From assembly GCA_017456555.1 (NCBI GenBank), contig JAFTJF010000012.1, positions 1-64,000 on the forward strand: a stretch of 64,000 nt of DNA, read 5' to 3'. Both the position numbers and the translations under genes were made by a program. The notes beneath the pieces were generated by a model that had not been told where the DNA came from, did not search any database, and saw nothing but the letters and a program-made list of their open reading frames with translations. Source of the DNA: Clostridia bacterium. Its GTDB lineage: Bacteria > Bacillota > Clostridia > TANB77 > CAG-508. This document shows positions 7,397 through 16,567 of this stretch, one piece after another; the first letter of the stretch is position 1; every line of letters begins with the position of its first letter.

Positions 7397-10300
7397 ATGT
7401 TTAAAAGAAAAGTTGTAAAAATTACTTTCGTGTTGGCATGTATTATGTCTTTAATTATGCCATATGTTTCACCAGTTCTTGCTGCAGCATTAACACATGA
7501 AGATACTACTGCAGAATTACAAGTACTAGTTGTACACGAAGGTGGAGAAGAATCAAGTAAAACATTAACAGATGAACAAAAAGAATATTATGATATCTCT
7601 CCATATGGATACTCAGTAGGAGAAACAAGAGTATATAAAATAATTCAAAAAGATGATACAGCATATGAAAATATGTTCTATTGTCTTGATGCTACAAAAT
7701 CATTCCCAGGTGTAACAAATGAGGGATACAATAGTTTAGAATATACAAATGTAGCTGATTTAAAAGATTCTATGGATTTAAATGTAAAAGCATTACGTTT
7801 AAGTACAGAATATGATACAGATTCAGAAAAATGGAATTCTAACTACAAATCTTTAATTTGGTTATTAGATAATATGTATCTAGAAAAACAAACACCAGAA
7901 CAAAAAGATGATTTTTTAGCAAAAGCATTTGCTGATTACGAGACATATGATTTAGAAACAGTTAAAGCATTTTTAACTGATGATGATATCGATGTAGTTC
8001 AACAATATGCAATCTGGTATTTTACAAATAATGATGCAACAAATCAAGATGGTGTAGAAATTTATAATCCAGAAAATTTACCAGCTATTAATTTATTGAA
8101 ATTAAATATGGATGCAACAACAGAAGAAGGATCATATAATGATTTAACAGGTTATCCATATCGTCAAGAAATGGCAGCTCATTTATATAAATATTTAGTT
8201 GAGTCTGCTAAAGTTGCAGAAGAGGCTACAACAGTTACATACCCAGCAATGGCTGAAACAACAACTGGAGCTGAGTTATTAGATGATGCAAATTATTATG
8301 TTGCAGGACCATTTAAAGTAACAGCAGGAACAGCTGCTTCAACTGAATATTCAATAAAATTATTAGACCAAGATAGTAATGAAATTTCAAGAGCAGATTA
8401 TAAAATATATATTGAAGGTGAAGAAGACTTTACAGACAAAAATGTAAATGAAATTTTTGATGTTCAATATTACATATATCTACCAAAAGAAAATAAAACA
8501 ATAACAAAAGTAAATTTAGAATTATCTTATTCTAATTATGAAACAGAAGCTTCTTTATGGAAAAATAACACAACAAACGAAGATGGTGTTGAAGTATATC
8601 AACCAGTTGCTTTAGTAACAAGAGCTGAAACACCACATAAAGTAACAGTTGGTTATGATATAGATAGATCAACAGCTGATTTAGCTTTAAGAAAATATAT
8701 AGTAAAAGTTAATGATGAAACTGTAAATAGAGCTCCAGTTGTAGATGTTACAGGATTAAAAAATGGAACAAGTACAACAGCTGTTTATAAACATGCTAAA
8801 GCTCCTGTAAAAGTTTCAAATGGTGATACTATAGTATATGAAATTAGAGTATATAACGAAGCTGATATAGATGCTAGAGGAACAATAATTGTTGATGCAT
8901 TACCAAAAGGATTAGAATTAGTAGAAAACAGTAATATAAATACAACTTATGGATGGACAAAAGTTTCTGAAGGTGAAAATGTAGTAATATACACATCAGA
9001 ATATTTAAGAAATGAAGTAATTAATGCATTTGATAAAGAAAATGATGAAACTTTAAATAGTGCATATGTACAAATCGAATGTAAAGTTACTGATTCTGCA
9101 AAAGCATCAAGTGTATTAACAAATATTGCTGAAGTTAAAGAAGATGAAGTTGAAGATAGAGATTCAACTCCAGACAATAATGATTATACAAAAAATGATT
9201 ATGACTCTACAGGATACACAGGAAATAATGAAAATAAAGAAGATTTAACAGATCCAGATTATTTCTACAAAGGTAGAGAAGATGATGACGATTTTGAAAA
9301 AGTAGAAGTTGTAGGAAAAACATTTGACTTAAGCTTACAAAAATTCGTATCAAAAATAAATAAAAATGCACCAACAACAAGTAGAGAACCAGTTGTAGAT
9401 GTAACAAAATTAAAAAACGGAACAAGTACAAATGCAACATATACAACAGTAAAAACACCTCTAGTAGTTGAAAAAGGTGATATAATAACATATACAATTA
9501 GAGTATATAATGAAGGTGAACTTGATGGATATGCTGAAGAAGTTTCAGATTATTTACCAGAAGGTTTAGGATTCTTAGTAGGACATACAACAAACGTTGA
9601 TAATTACTGGTCAATTCCAGAAAATACAACAACTGTAAAATTAACTTCAATTGAAAATGCAATAAAAAATGTTTCAATAGATGATTTTGCAGATATTGAT
9701 AAATATGAAGATGTAGATGTTGTTATTGGAAAAGTAAAATTAACATCAACAAAATTAAAATCAGCAGATACAGATACAAAAAATCTAATTGAAGGTTTTG
9801 ACAAAGAAAATGGAACAGAATTAAAATACAAAGACATACAAGTTGTTTGTGTTGTATTAACAGATGAAGTTTCAAATTATAACTTAAGAAACGTTGCTGA
9901 AGTAACAAAAGACTCTGATAACAATAGAGAAGATGTTACAGATATAGATTCAAATCCAGATACTGTAAATCCAGATGAATATCCAGGAGAAGAATCAAAA
10001 GAAGATGATAATGATTACGAAAACTTAACAACAGAATCAAAAGAATTTGATTTAAGTTTACAAAAATTCATAACAAAAGTAAATAATGATAAAGTAACAG
10101 GAAGAGAACCAAAAGTAACAGTTACAGATGGAAAAATTCAATATTCTGTAGAAAATGGAGCAACAGATCCATTATATGTAGAAAATGGAGATTTAATAAC
10201 ATATACAATTAGAGTATATAATGAAGGAAACATATCAGGATATGCTAAAGAAATATCAGATAATTTACCAAAAGGTTTAGAATTTGTTAAAGATAATGAA

Positions 10301-11272
10301 ACAAATAAAAAATACGGATGGAAATTATATGATAAAGATGGAAATGTAACAACTGATTTAGATGCTGCAGTTTCAGTAAAAACAGAATATTTATCAAAAG
10401 AAGAAGCTGAAGATAGAAAAGATGATTGTCTATTAGATGCATTTGATAAAGCAACTTCAAAATCACCAGATTATGAAGATATTCAAATCGTTTTCAAAGT
10501 TGTTGAAAATAAAGCTACAGATAAAGCTCAAAGAACAATCAAAAACGTAGCTGAAATAACAGATGATGAAGACGAAAATGGAGATCCAATTGATGATGTT
10601 GACTCAACACCAGATAATAATAAAGATGGTGAAGATGATATAGATGATGAAAGTGTATATGTAAAATATTTTGACTTAAGTTTACAAAAAGATTTAGTTA
10701 AAATAATAATTACAGAAAATGGAACAACAAGAGAAATACCAGTTTCATCAACAGATGGATTACAAAAAGTTGAAATTCATAGAAAAAGAATTGATACAAC
10801 AACTGTAAAATTTGTTTATAATATAACAGTTAAAAATGAAGGAGAAATCGCTGGATATGCAACTGAAATAACAGACTACATACCAGAAGGATTAGAATTC
10901 ATAGCTGAAGAAAATACTCAATGGACAAAAGTTTCTGATAAAAAAATAACAACAAATGCTTTAGAGAAAACAAAATTACAACCAGGTGAAACAGCATCAG
11001 TTCAAGTTGTTCTAAAATGGGTAAATGATGAAAATAACTTTGATAAAAAAGTTAACAAAGCTGAAATAAGTGAAGATAAGAATGATAGTAATACACCAGA
11101 TATTGACTCAACACCAGATAACCAAAAAGATGGTGAAGATGATATAGATACAGCTGAAGTTATTTTATCAATCTCAACAGGTACAGCGCCAACATACATT
11201 TGGTTAGCATTAACTGTATTAGCAATAATGGCAACAGGTATTGCGTTAATTAAAAAATATGTATTAATTTAA
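7397..11272 (+). CDS. Thioester-domain surface adhesin with four isopeptide-type (DUF11-like) repeats
   Basis: A 1291-residue cell-surface protein. A signal peptide (about 1-30) precedes a thioester domain: the motif FYCLD places Cys96, and VQQYAIW places Gln203, the pair that forms the internal Cys-Gln thioester used for covalent host attachment in this family. Four repeats begin near residues 428, 643, 884 and 1092 with (F/A)DLxLxK and end in N(I/V/K)AE(V/I) followed by acidic D-x-DSTPDN-type loops. The Lys and Asn fit intramolecular isopeptide bonds, and the acidic loops look Ca-binding. The C-terminus is a membrane helix and basic tail preceded by SISTGT, with no LPXTG. It has its own promoter and terminator. 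Function as an adhesin is inferred from the domains. Confidence 0.85.
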   Translation: MFKRKVVKITFVLACIMSLIMPYVSPVLAAALTHEDTTAELQVLVVHEGGEESSKTLTDEQKEYYDISPYGYSVGETRVYKIIQKDDTAYENMFYCLDATKSFPGVTNEGYNSLEYTNVADLKDSMDLNVKALRLSTEYDTDSEKWNSNYKSLIWLLDNMYLEKQTPEQKDDFLAKAFADYETYDLETVKAFLTDDDIDVVQQYAIWYFTNNDATNQDGVEIYNPENLPAINLLKLNMDATTEEGSYNDLTGYPYRQEMAAHLYKYLVESAKVAEEATTVTYPAMAETTTGAELLDDANYYVAGPFKVTAGTAASTEYSIKLLDQDSNEISRADYKIYIEGEEDFTDKNVNEIFDVQYYIYLPKENKTITKVNLELSYSNYETEASLWKNNTTNEDGVEVYQPVALVTRAETPHKVTVGYDIDRSTADLALRKYIVKVNDETVNRAPVVDVTGLKNGTSTTAVYKHAKAPVKVSNGDTIVYEIRVYNEADIDARGTIIVDALPKGLELVENSNINTTYGWTKVSEGENVVIYTSEYLRNEVINAFDKENDETLNSAYVQIECKVTDSAKASSVLTNIAEVKEDEVEDRDSTPDNNDYTKNDYDSTGYTGNNENKEDLTDPDYFYKGREDDDDFEKVEVVGKTFDLSLQKFVSKINKNAPTTSREPVVDVTKLKNGTSTNATYTTVKTPLVVEKGDIITYTIRVYNEGELDGYAEEVSDYLPEGLGFLVGHTTNVDNYWSIPENTTTVKLTSIENAIKNVSIDDFADIDKYEDVDVVIGKVKLTSTKLKSADTDTKNLIEGFDKENGTELKYKDIQVVCVVLTDEVSNYNLRNVAEVTKDSDNNREDVTDIDSNPDTVNPDEYPGEESKEDDNDYENLTTESKEFDLSLQKFITKVNNDKVTGREPKVTVTDGKIQYSVENGATDPLYVENGDLITYTIRVYNEGNISGYAKEISDNLPKGLEFVKDNETNKKYGWKLYDKDGNVTTDLDAAVSVKTEYLSKEEAEDRKDDCLLDAFDKATSKSPDYEDIQIVFKVVENKATDKAQRTIKNVAEITDDEDENGDPIDDVDSTPDNNKDGEDDIDDESVYVKYFDLSLQKDLVKIIITENGTTREIPVSSTDGLQKVEIHRKRIDTTTVKFVYNITVKNEGEIAGYATEITDYIPEGLEFIAEENTQWTKVSDKKITTNALEKTKLQPGETASVQVVLKWVNDENNFDKKVNKAEISEDKNDSNTPDIDSTPDNQKDGEDDIDTAEVILSISTGTAPTYIWLALTVLAIMATGIALIKKYVLI

Positions 11273-11284
11273 TTAATATAATGA

Positions 11285-11317
11285 AAAGATGAACTTTAAA
11301 AGTTCATCTTTTTTTAT
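11285..11317 (+). terminator. Terminator after the adhesin gene
   Basis: Perfect 12-base stem (11285-11296 with 11300-11311), loop TAA, then a T run. Confidence 0.9.
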
Positions 11318-11362
11318 GTTTTTTCTACTTACAAAAATTGTATAAAAAGGTATTTTTTTGTG

Positions 11363-11391
11363 TTTACAAGAAAAATGCTATATGATATAAT
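11363..11391 (+). promoter_or_regulatory. Promoter of the Ig-repeat / diguanylate cyclase operon
   Basis: TTTACA (11363-11368), 17-base spacer, TATAAT (11386-11391) with TGA directly upstream (extended -10). Confidence 0.8.
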
Positions 11392-11430
11392 CTAGCTTGA
11401 AGTAAAGGATAAAGAAGAGGGAGTGGACAA

Positions 11431-12639
11431 ATGAATCAAATATTAGATTATAATCCAAACAAAAATTCAGGTGGGAAACCATCAGGATCAGATACGATTG
11501 TAAGAGTATTTGCAGTATTAATTGCATGTTTTGCAATATGTTTAGTAGCAGGAGGAATTTATGGTGTGCATAAAAATAAAACAACTGTTGCAGAAGCACC
11601 AGCAGCGCCAACTGAAGCTGTAATATCAGTAGAACAAGGTGAAACAACAGCAAAAATACTTGTAAGTCATGATAAAGCTATAGAAAAATTAATATATAGC
11701 TGGGATTCTGGAAAAGAAAACAATGTTAAAGGAACTGGAGAAGCTTCAATGGAAGCAGAAGTACCACTTCTAGCCGGAACACATACATTAACAGTAAAAG
11801 TTACAGATATTGATGGTGTTGAAGCTACATATCAAGAAGAAATAACTTCAGAAACAGGAGAAGATAAAATATATCCTGTAATAGATATGGGAGTTACAGA
11901 TCAAAAGAAATTAAAAATAACAGCAACAGACGAAACATCAATTGATTTTGTTACATATAGATGGAATGATGATGAAGAAGTTAAAGTAGAAGTTTCAGAT
12001 AATGATGATAAAGTAATAGAATTTGAAATAGATATATTAAAAGGAAAAAATGATTTATTAATAGTTGCAGTAGACAAAAATAATAATAGCACAACAGAAA
12101 CAAAAACATTTACAGGAGTTACAAAACCAGATATAACAATAACAATTGGTGCTGATAAAAAAACAGGTGATGTAAAAGTATTCCACGAAAATGGAATTAA
12201 AGCTATAACATTAAAAATCAATGATATGGACTACAATGTAGAAATTTCAGAAGAAAGTCCAACAGAAGTATCATTCCCATTACCAGAATTAGCAATAGGA
12301 ACTAATAAGATTTTAGTAACAGCAACAAGTGTTGATGATACAGTAACAGAAGTAACAGAAGAAGTTTCTTCAGAAGCTAGTGCTGAAGATATAGTAATAA
12401 CAATAGAACCAAAAGAAGGAAGTGCTGATTTAGCAGTAGTAACAGCAAAAACTGCTGATGGAATTAAACAATTATTCTTAAATATAAATGGACAAGATTA
12501 TGATGTAACATTGGGAGAAGAAAATTTAAAAGAAACAAGTTTTGATATACCATTAGTAGAAGGTTCAAACACAGTAACAGTAAAAGTTGTAACAGTAAAT
12601 GATTTTGAAAAAGAAGAAGTAAAAGATATAACACGTTAG
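11431..12639 (+). CDS. Membrane-anchored protein with four Ig-like repeats
   Basis: A 402-residue protein with a short cytoplasmic N-terminus, one membrane helix (about 24-46), and an extracellular part of four tandem beta-sandwich repeats of about 85 residues starting near 62, 150, 233 and 318. Each repeat has a strand pattern (xDITITIxxx...IKxLxLxIN) and closes with an (L/K/V)xVxAxDxxx strand resembling bacterial Ig-like domains. No enzyme motif is present. The RBS is AGAGGGAG upstream of the ATG. It is co-transcribed with the diguanylate cyclase gene 15 bases downstream and follows the adhesin, so a role in surface adhesion or sensing is an inference from context. Confidence 0.75.
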   Translation: MNQILDYNPNKNSGGKPSGSDTIVRVFAVLIACFAICLVAGGIYGVHKNKTTVAEAPAAPTEAVISVEQGETTAKILVSHDKAIEKLIYSWDSGKENNVKGTGEASMEAEVPLLAGTHTLTVKVTDIDGVEATYQEEITSETGEDKIYPVIDMGVTDQKKLKITATDETSIDFVTYRWNDDEEVKVEVSDNDDKVIEFEIDILKGKNDLLIVAVDKNNNSTTETKTFTGVTKPDITITIGADKKTGDVKVFHENGIKAITLKINDMDYNVEISEESPTEVSFPLPELAIGTNKILVTATSVDDTVTEVTEEVSSEASAEDIVITIEPKEGSADLAVVTAKTADGIKQLFLNINGQDYDVTLGEENLKETSFDIPLVEGSNTVTVKVVTVNDFEKEEVKDITR

Positions 12640-12654
12640 AAATAAGAGGTATAT

Positions 12655-13584
12655 ATGGTACACGATATATATATAATTGATAATGAGAATGAGTTAAGAG
12701 ATAAATTAAAAGAAAGTTTTAAGAGAGAAACAGATGAATATAAATTTAAATCTGTTAAAACATCAGAGTTAGAAGTTGCTTTAAGAAATATCCCATCTTT
12801 AATTATAATAGATGAAGATACAACAGATATAAATATTGTAGAATTTTGTAAAAGTATTAGATCAAACGAAGATAACAGTATTACACCAATAATTGTTGTT
12901 AGCTCTAATAGAGAAAAAGAACATGCAGTTGATGTTTTAAAAACAGATGTACAATATTATATAAAGAAACCTCTTGATGAAGAATATTTCTTTTATACAA
13001 TAAAAAATATAGTTGGTCTTTTAACTAAAAACAGAAGAATTAGTCCTTTAACAGGTTTACCTGGAAACGTACAAATTCAAGCTGAAATGAAGAAAAGATT
13101 ATTAAATAAAGAAACTTTTGCAATGTTATATTTTGACTTAGATAATTTTAAAGCATATAACGATGTTTATGGATTTGCAAATGGAGATGAAATAATTAAA
13201 TTTACAGCAAGAACAATTTCAAAACATATACATCAAATTCAAGATAGTGATAATTTCATTGGTCATATTGGTGGTGATGACTTTGTTGCTATAACAGGTC
13301 CAACTGATTATGACAAAGTTTGCCAAAATATAATACTAGAATTTGATAAATTCGCAGTAGATTATTATAATGAAATTGATGTTGAAAGAGGTTATGTAGA
13401 AGTTGCAAACAGAAGAGGAATTATAGAGCAATTCCCATTAACAACAATATCAATTGCTGTTTTAGAAGTAGATTCAAAAATATATAAAACAACACTTGAA
13501 ATTGGTGAAGTTGCTGGTCAAATAAAACATAGAGCCAAAACAGTACCAGGAAGTACATATGTAATAAATAAAAGAAGATTTTAA
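12655..13584 (+). CDS. Receiver-GGDEF diguanylate cyclase
   Basis: Makes cyclic di-GMP from two GTP. Residues 1-120 form a response-regulator receiver domain with Asp9 in the acidic pocket, probable phosphoacceptor Asp53 and the KKP lysine near 104. The GGDEF domain follows the usual linker (SPLTGLPGN). Its signature is GGDDF at 206-210, with the metal/substrate motif YFDLDNFKAYND upstream. The product-inhibition I-site RxxD is absent: the expected positions read DSDN, so feedback inhibition at that site is unlikely. It is translated 15 bases after the Ig-repeat gene (AGAGG RBS). No histidine kinase is encoded nearby. Confidence 0.9.
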   Translation: MVHDIYIIDNENELRDKLKESFKRETDEYKFKSVKTSELEVALRNIPSLIIIDEDTTDINIVEFCKSIRSNEDNSITPIIVVSSNREKEHAVDVLKTDVQYYIKKPLDEEYFFYTIKNIVGLLTKNRRISPLTGLPGNVQIQAEMKKRLLNKETFAMLYFDLDNFKAYNDVYGFANGDEIIKFTARTISKHIHQIQDSDNFIGHIGGDDFVAITGPTDYDKVCQNIILEFDKFAVDYYNEIDVERGYVEVANRRGIIEQFPLTTISIAVLEVDSKIYKTTLEIGEVAGQIKHRAKTVPGSTYVINKRRF

Positions 13585-13604
13585 AAAATTATATATATTA
13601 ATAA

Positions 13605-13637
13605 AAGAAGAAATGCTAAAAGGCATTTCTTTTTTTG
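13605..13637 (+). terminator. Terminator after the diguanylate cyclase gene
   Basis: Core stem 13609-13616 with 13623-13630, extended by A-T pairs, loop TAAAAG, then a T run. Confidence 0.85.
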
Positions 13638-13723
13638 TTAATTTTTTTATTTTTAAGATTTATTTAAGTAATTATTTTTATAATAAAATCAAATAAGACA
13701 TTTGAAAGGAATAAAAATAAATT

Positions 13724-14662
13724 ATGAAAAAGAAAATTTTTATTTTACTTATATGCATTATAGTAATGGTAGCAATAATTTTGATAGCTGTAAAATCAAA
13801 AGAAGATACAAGTAAAATAATAGAAACAAACGAAAAAACGGCAGAAGTAAGTACTCAAAGTATTATTACTACATTAACAGCTCCAGGAGAAGTACAATCT
13901 GCTAATGTAGAAAAATTAACTTTAAATACAAGTTATTATTATTTAACAATGTGTGCAGAACAGGATGAACTTGTAAAAGAAGGTGAAAACTTATTAAAAT
14001 ATACAAATGGAACTTATGTAACTGCACCTTATGATTGTGTAATTACAGGATATTCAGTTCCAGAAGTAAAAGATATTTGCACAAGTAGTAATTATATACA
14101 AATATCATCAGTTGAAGATTTATATATGGATATAAATATAGGAGAAGACAAAATAGATAAAGTAACAAGTGGTCAAGAAGTAGATATAGTTGTAAGTTAT
14201 GATGAAACAAAAGAATATAAAGGGACAATAAGCAAAATTAATGCCATAGGAACAAGAGGAAATGGTGCAACAAATTTTGCTGCAATTGCATCAATGAAAA
14301 ATGATGGGAATTTAAAACTTGGAATGTCTGCAACATGTACTATTACTCTAGATAAACATGATGAATTAACATGTCTTCCAATAGAATCAATTATAATTGA
14401 AGATGAAAAAAAATATGTAAATTTATTAAATGGAGATGGAACAACCACTAAAACAGAAGTTGAAACAGGAGTTGCTGATGCAAATTATGTACAAATACTT
14501 TCTGGTTTAGAGCTTGGTGATGAAGTAAAATACGAAACAACAACAGTTACAGTACTTGAATCAGAAGAAGAGGAAGATACAGAGAATCCTTTAAGTTCAA
14601 TGTTTAATATGGGTGGCGGAAAAGAAAATAGAGGAACTAGATCAAACAGAGGAGGTTTTTAG
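13724..14662 (+). CDS. ABC exporter adaptor subunit, HlyD/MacA-like (first paralog)
   Basis: A 312-residue protein with an N-terminal membrane helix (about 4-23) and an extracellular beta-barrel/lipoyl-like adaptor fold. It connects the MacB-like transporter encoded next to it with the cell exterior. The lipoyl half is reduced: the coiled-coil hairpin of Gram-negative MacA is missing, as usual in Firmicutes. Two cysteines (105 and 119) are conserved at identical spacing in the second adaptor at 17756 and may form a disulfide. The C-terminus is acidic and then Gly/Arg/Asn-rich. It starts the operon; a weak TATAAT (13679-13684) lies upstream. The substrate is not evident. Confidence 0.85.
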   Translation: MKKKIFILLICIIVMVAIILIAVKSKEDTSKIIETNEKTAEVSTQSIITTLTAPGEVQSANVEKLTLNTSYYYLTMCAEQDELVKEGENLLKYTNGTYVTAPYDCVITGYSVPEVKDICTSSNYIQISSVEDLYMDINIGEDKIDKVTSGQEVDIVVSYDETKEYKGTISKINAIGTRGNGATNFAAIASMKNDGNLKLGMSATCTITLDKHDELTCLPIESIIIEDEKKYVNLLNGDGTTTKTEVETGVADANYVQILSGLELGDEVKYETTTVTVLESEEEEDTENPLSSMFNMGGGKENRGTRSNRGGF

Positions 14663-14665
14663 ACA

Positions 14666-15355
14666 ATGGGTGTAATGCTTGATTTAAAAAATATAAAAAA
14701 GTATTTTACAATGGGGGATGAACAAATAAAAGCCTTAGACGATATTTCTCTTTCCGTTGAAAAAGGAGAATATGTATCAATAATAGGACCTTCTGGTAGT
14801 GGAAAATCAACACTTATGAATATTGTAGGACTTTTAGATATTCCTGATAGTGGAGAATATTTACTAGATGGGGTAAATATAAAAGAACTATCAGATGGGA
14901 ATTTAGCAAAATTAAGAAATCAAAAAATAGGATTTGTATTTCAAAATTTTAATTTGTTAACAAAATTAACAGCCTGGGAAAATGTTCAAGTACCTTTAAT
15001 ATATGCAGGAATGTCTGCAAAAGAATCTAAAAAGATTGCTTATGAATATTTAGCAAAAGTTGGATTAAAAGGAAGAGAAAATCATCTTCCAAAACAATTA
15101 TCTGGTGGTCAACAACAAAGGGTTGCAATAGCTAGAGCTTTAGCTAATAAACCAGAAATTATTTTAGCAGATGAGCCAACAGGTGCATTAGATTCTAAAA
15201 CAGGAACTGAAATAAAAAAATTATTAAAAGACTTAAATGCAGAAGGTCAAACTATAGTATTAATTACTCATGATAATAGTATGGCAGAAGAAGCAAAAAG
15301 AATTGTAAGAATAGCAGACGGAAAATTATATGAATATGAAAGGAAGACAAATTAA
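14666..15355 (+). CDS. ABC transporter ATP-binding protein, MacB/LolD-like
   Basis: The ATPase of the exporter. Walker A is GPSGSGKST (41-49), the signature LSGGQQQRVAIARALA lies near 145, Walker B is ILADEPTGALD near 165, and the switch histidine is in LITHDNS. The 229-residue length is normal. Its RBS AGAGGAGG (14648-14655) is inside the end of the adaptor gene, only three bases separate the two reading frames, and translation is probably coupled. It pairs with the permease gene immediately downstream. Confidence 0.95.
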   Translation: MGVMLDLKNIKKYFTMGDEQIKALDDISLSVEKGEYVSIIGPSGSGKSTLMNIVGLLDIPDSGEYLLDGVNIKELSDGNLAKLRNQKIGFVFQNFNLLTKLTAWENVQVPLIYAGMSAKESKKIAYEYLAKVGLKGRENHLPKQLSGGQQQRVAIARALANKPEIILADEPTGALDSKTGTEIKKLLKDLNAEGQTIVLITHDNSMAEEAKRIVRIADGKLYEYERKTN

Positions 15356-15360
15356 TAGTT

Positions 15361-16527
15361 ATGAAAATACTTAATATTATAAAGATGGCTTTTAAAAATA
15401 TAAAAAGCAATAAATTACGTTCTGGACTTACAATGCTTGGATTAATTATTGGTATTGCTTCTGTTATTGTTTTAGTTGGAATAGGAACTGGAGCTACAAG
15501 TTCAGTAACAGATAGTGTTAAAAGTTTAGGAACAGATATATTAACACTTACAATTTCATCATCTGATGTAACCTATGAGTATGAACAGGTTGATGAATTA
15601 TTAGAAATAACAAATGTCGAAAAAGTTGCACCATATAAAAGCATTTCAGCAACTGCAAGTCGTGGAACGACAACTTCATCAAGAGCAAGTATTTTAGCAA
15701 CAAATGATAATTACTTAGAAATAACAAATACAGATTTAGCAAAAGGAAGAAGAATTTCTTTAATAGATATAGAAAATAGTACAAAAGTATGTATTTTAGG
15801 AAGTGAAATTGCAGAAACTTTATTTAGCCTAACAGAACCTGTTGGGCAAACAATTAAACTAGATGGTGATAAATATACAGTAATAGGTGTTTTGACAGAA
15901 CAAGGAACAAGTATGGGAAATAATGTGGATGATATGATATTAATTCCATTAACAACAGCAGTATATTTTGATGAAGATACTTCAATATCAGATATTTATA
16001 TTAAAGTAGAAGATGAAGATAAAATTGATATGACATCTACTTTAATAGGAAATTATTTAAGAGATACACTTTTAATTTCAAGTGATTACTACAGTGTATC
16101 TTCACAAGATTCAATGCTTGATACAATGGACAGTATAACAGATACATTAACATTATTACTTGGAGGAATAGCTAGTATTTCACTAATTGTTGGTGGTATT
16201 GGTGTTATGAATGTAATGCTTGTATCAGTGACTGAAAGAACTAAAGAAATAGGTATAAGAAAATCTTTAGGAGCAAGAAAAAGAGATATATTAATTCAAT
16301 TCTTAATTGAAGCATTAGTACTTAGTCTTTTAGGTGGATTAATTGGCGTTGTATTTGGACTTGGAATAGGAATTGTTGTAGAAAACTTTGGATTAACTTT
16401 CACTGCATCAGGTTCAATTATTTTAATAGCATTTTTATCAAGTGCTGGAATTGGAATGATTTTCGGAATTTTCCCTGCATATAGAGCTGCTTGCTTAAGA
16501 CCAATTGATGCTTTAAGAACAGATTAA
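15361..16527 (+). CDS. ABC transporter permease, MacB/FtsX-like
   Basis: A 388-residue permease with a first membrane helix (about 18-45), a long extracellular MacB_PCD-type domain (about 50-265), and three C-terminal helices carrying the FtsX-family signature (GIGVMNVMLVSVTERTKEIG, then IRKSLGARKRDIL). Such mechanotransmission-type transporters usually move or extract substrates outside the membrane. It starts six bases after the ATPase stop, with AAAGGAAG about 16 bases upstream, so coupling to the ATPase gene is likely. Together with the two adaptors it forms a complete tripartite-like exporter. Confidence 0.93.
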   Translation: MKILNIIKMAFKNIKSNKLRSGLTMLGLIIGIASVIVLVGIGTGATSSVTDSVKSLGTDILTLTISSSDVTYEYEQVDELLEITNVEKVAPYKSISATASRGTTTSSRASILATNDNYLEITNTDLAKGRRISLIDIENSTKVCILGSEIAETLFSLTEPVGQTIKLDGDKYTVIGVLTEQGTSMGNNVDDMILIPLTTAVYFDEDTSISDIYIKVEDEDKIDMTSTLIGNYLRDTLLISSDYYSVSSQDSMLDTMDSITDTLTLLLGGIASISLIVGGIGVMNVMLVSVTERTKEIGIRKSLGARKRDILIQFLIEALVLSLLGGLIGVVFGLGIGIVVENFGLTFTASGSIILIAFLSSAGIGMIFGIFPAYRAACLRPIDALRTD

Positions 16528-16567
16528 TAAATATTTAATAAGTAAAAAATATAAAGGAGAAGAAAAA

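Noticed and set aside
9207-9908. Long minus-strand ORFs inside the adhesin gene
   Set aside because: They lack RBS sites and have Leu-rich compositions produced by reverse-reading Glu/Lys/Thr/Asn codons; the plus-strand gene is clearly real.
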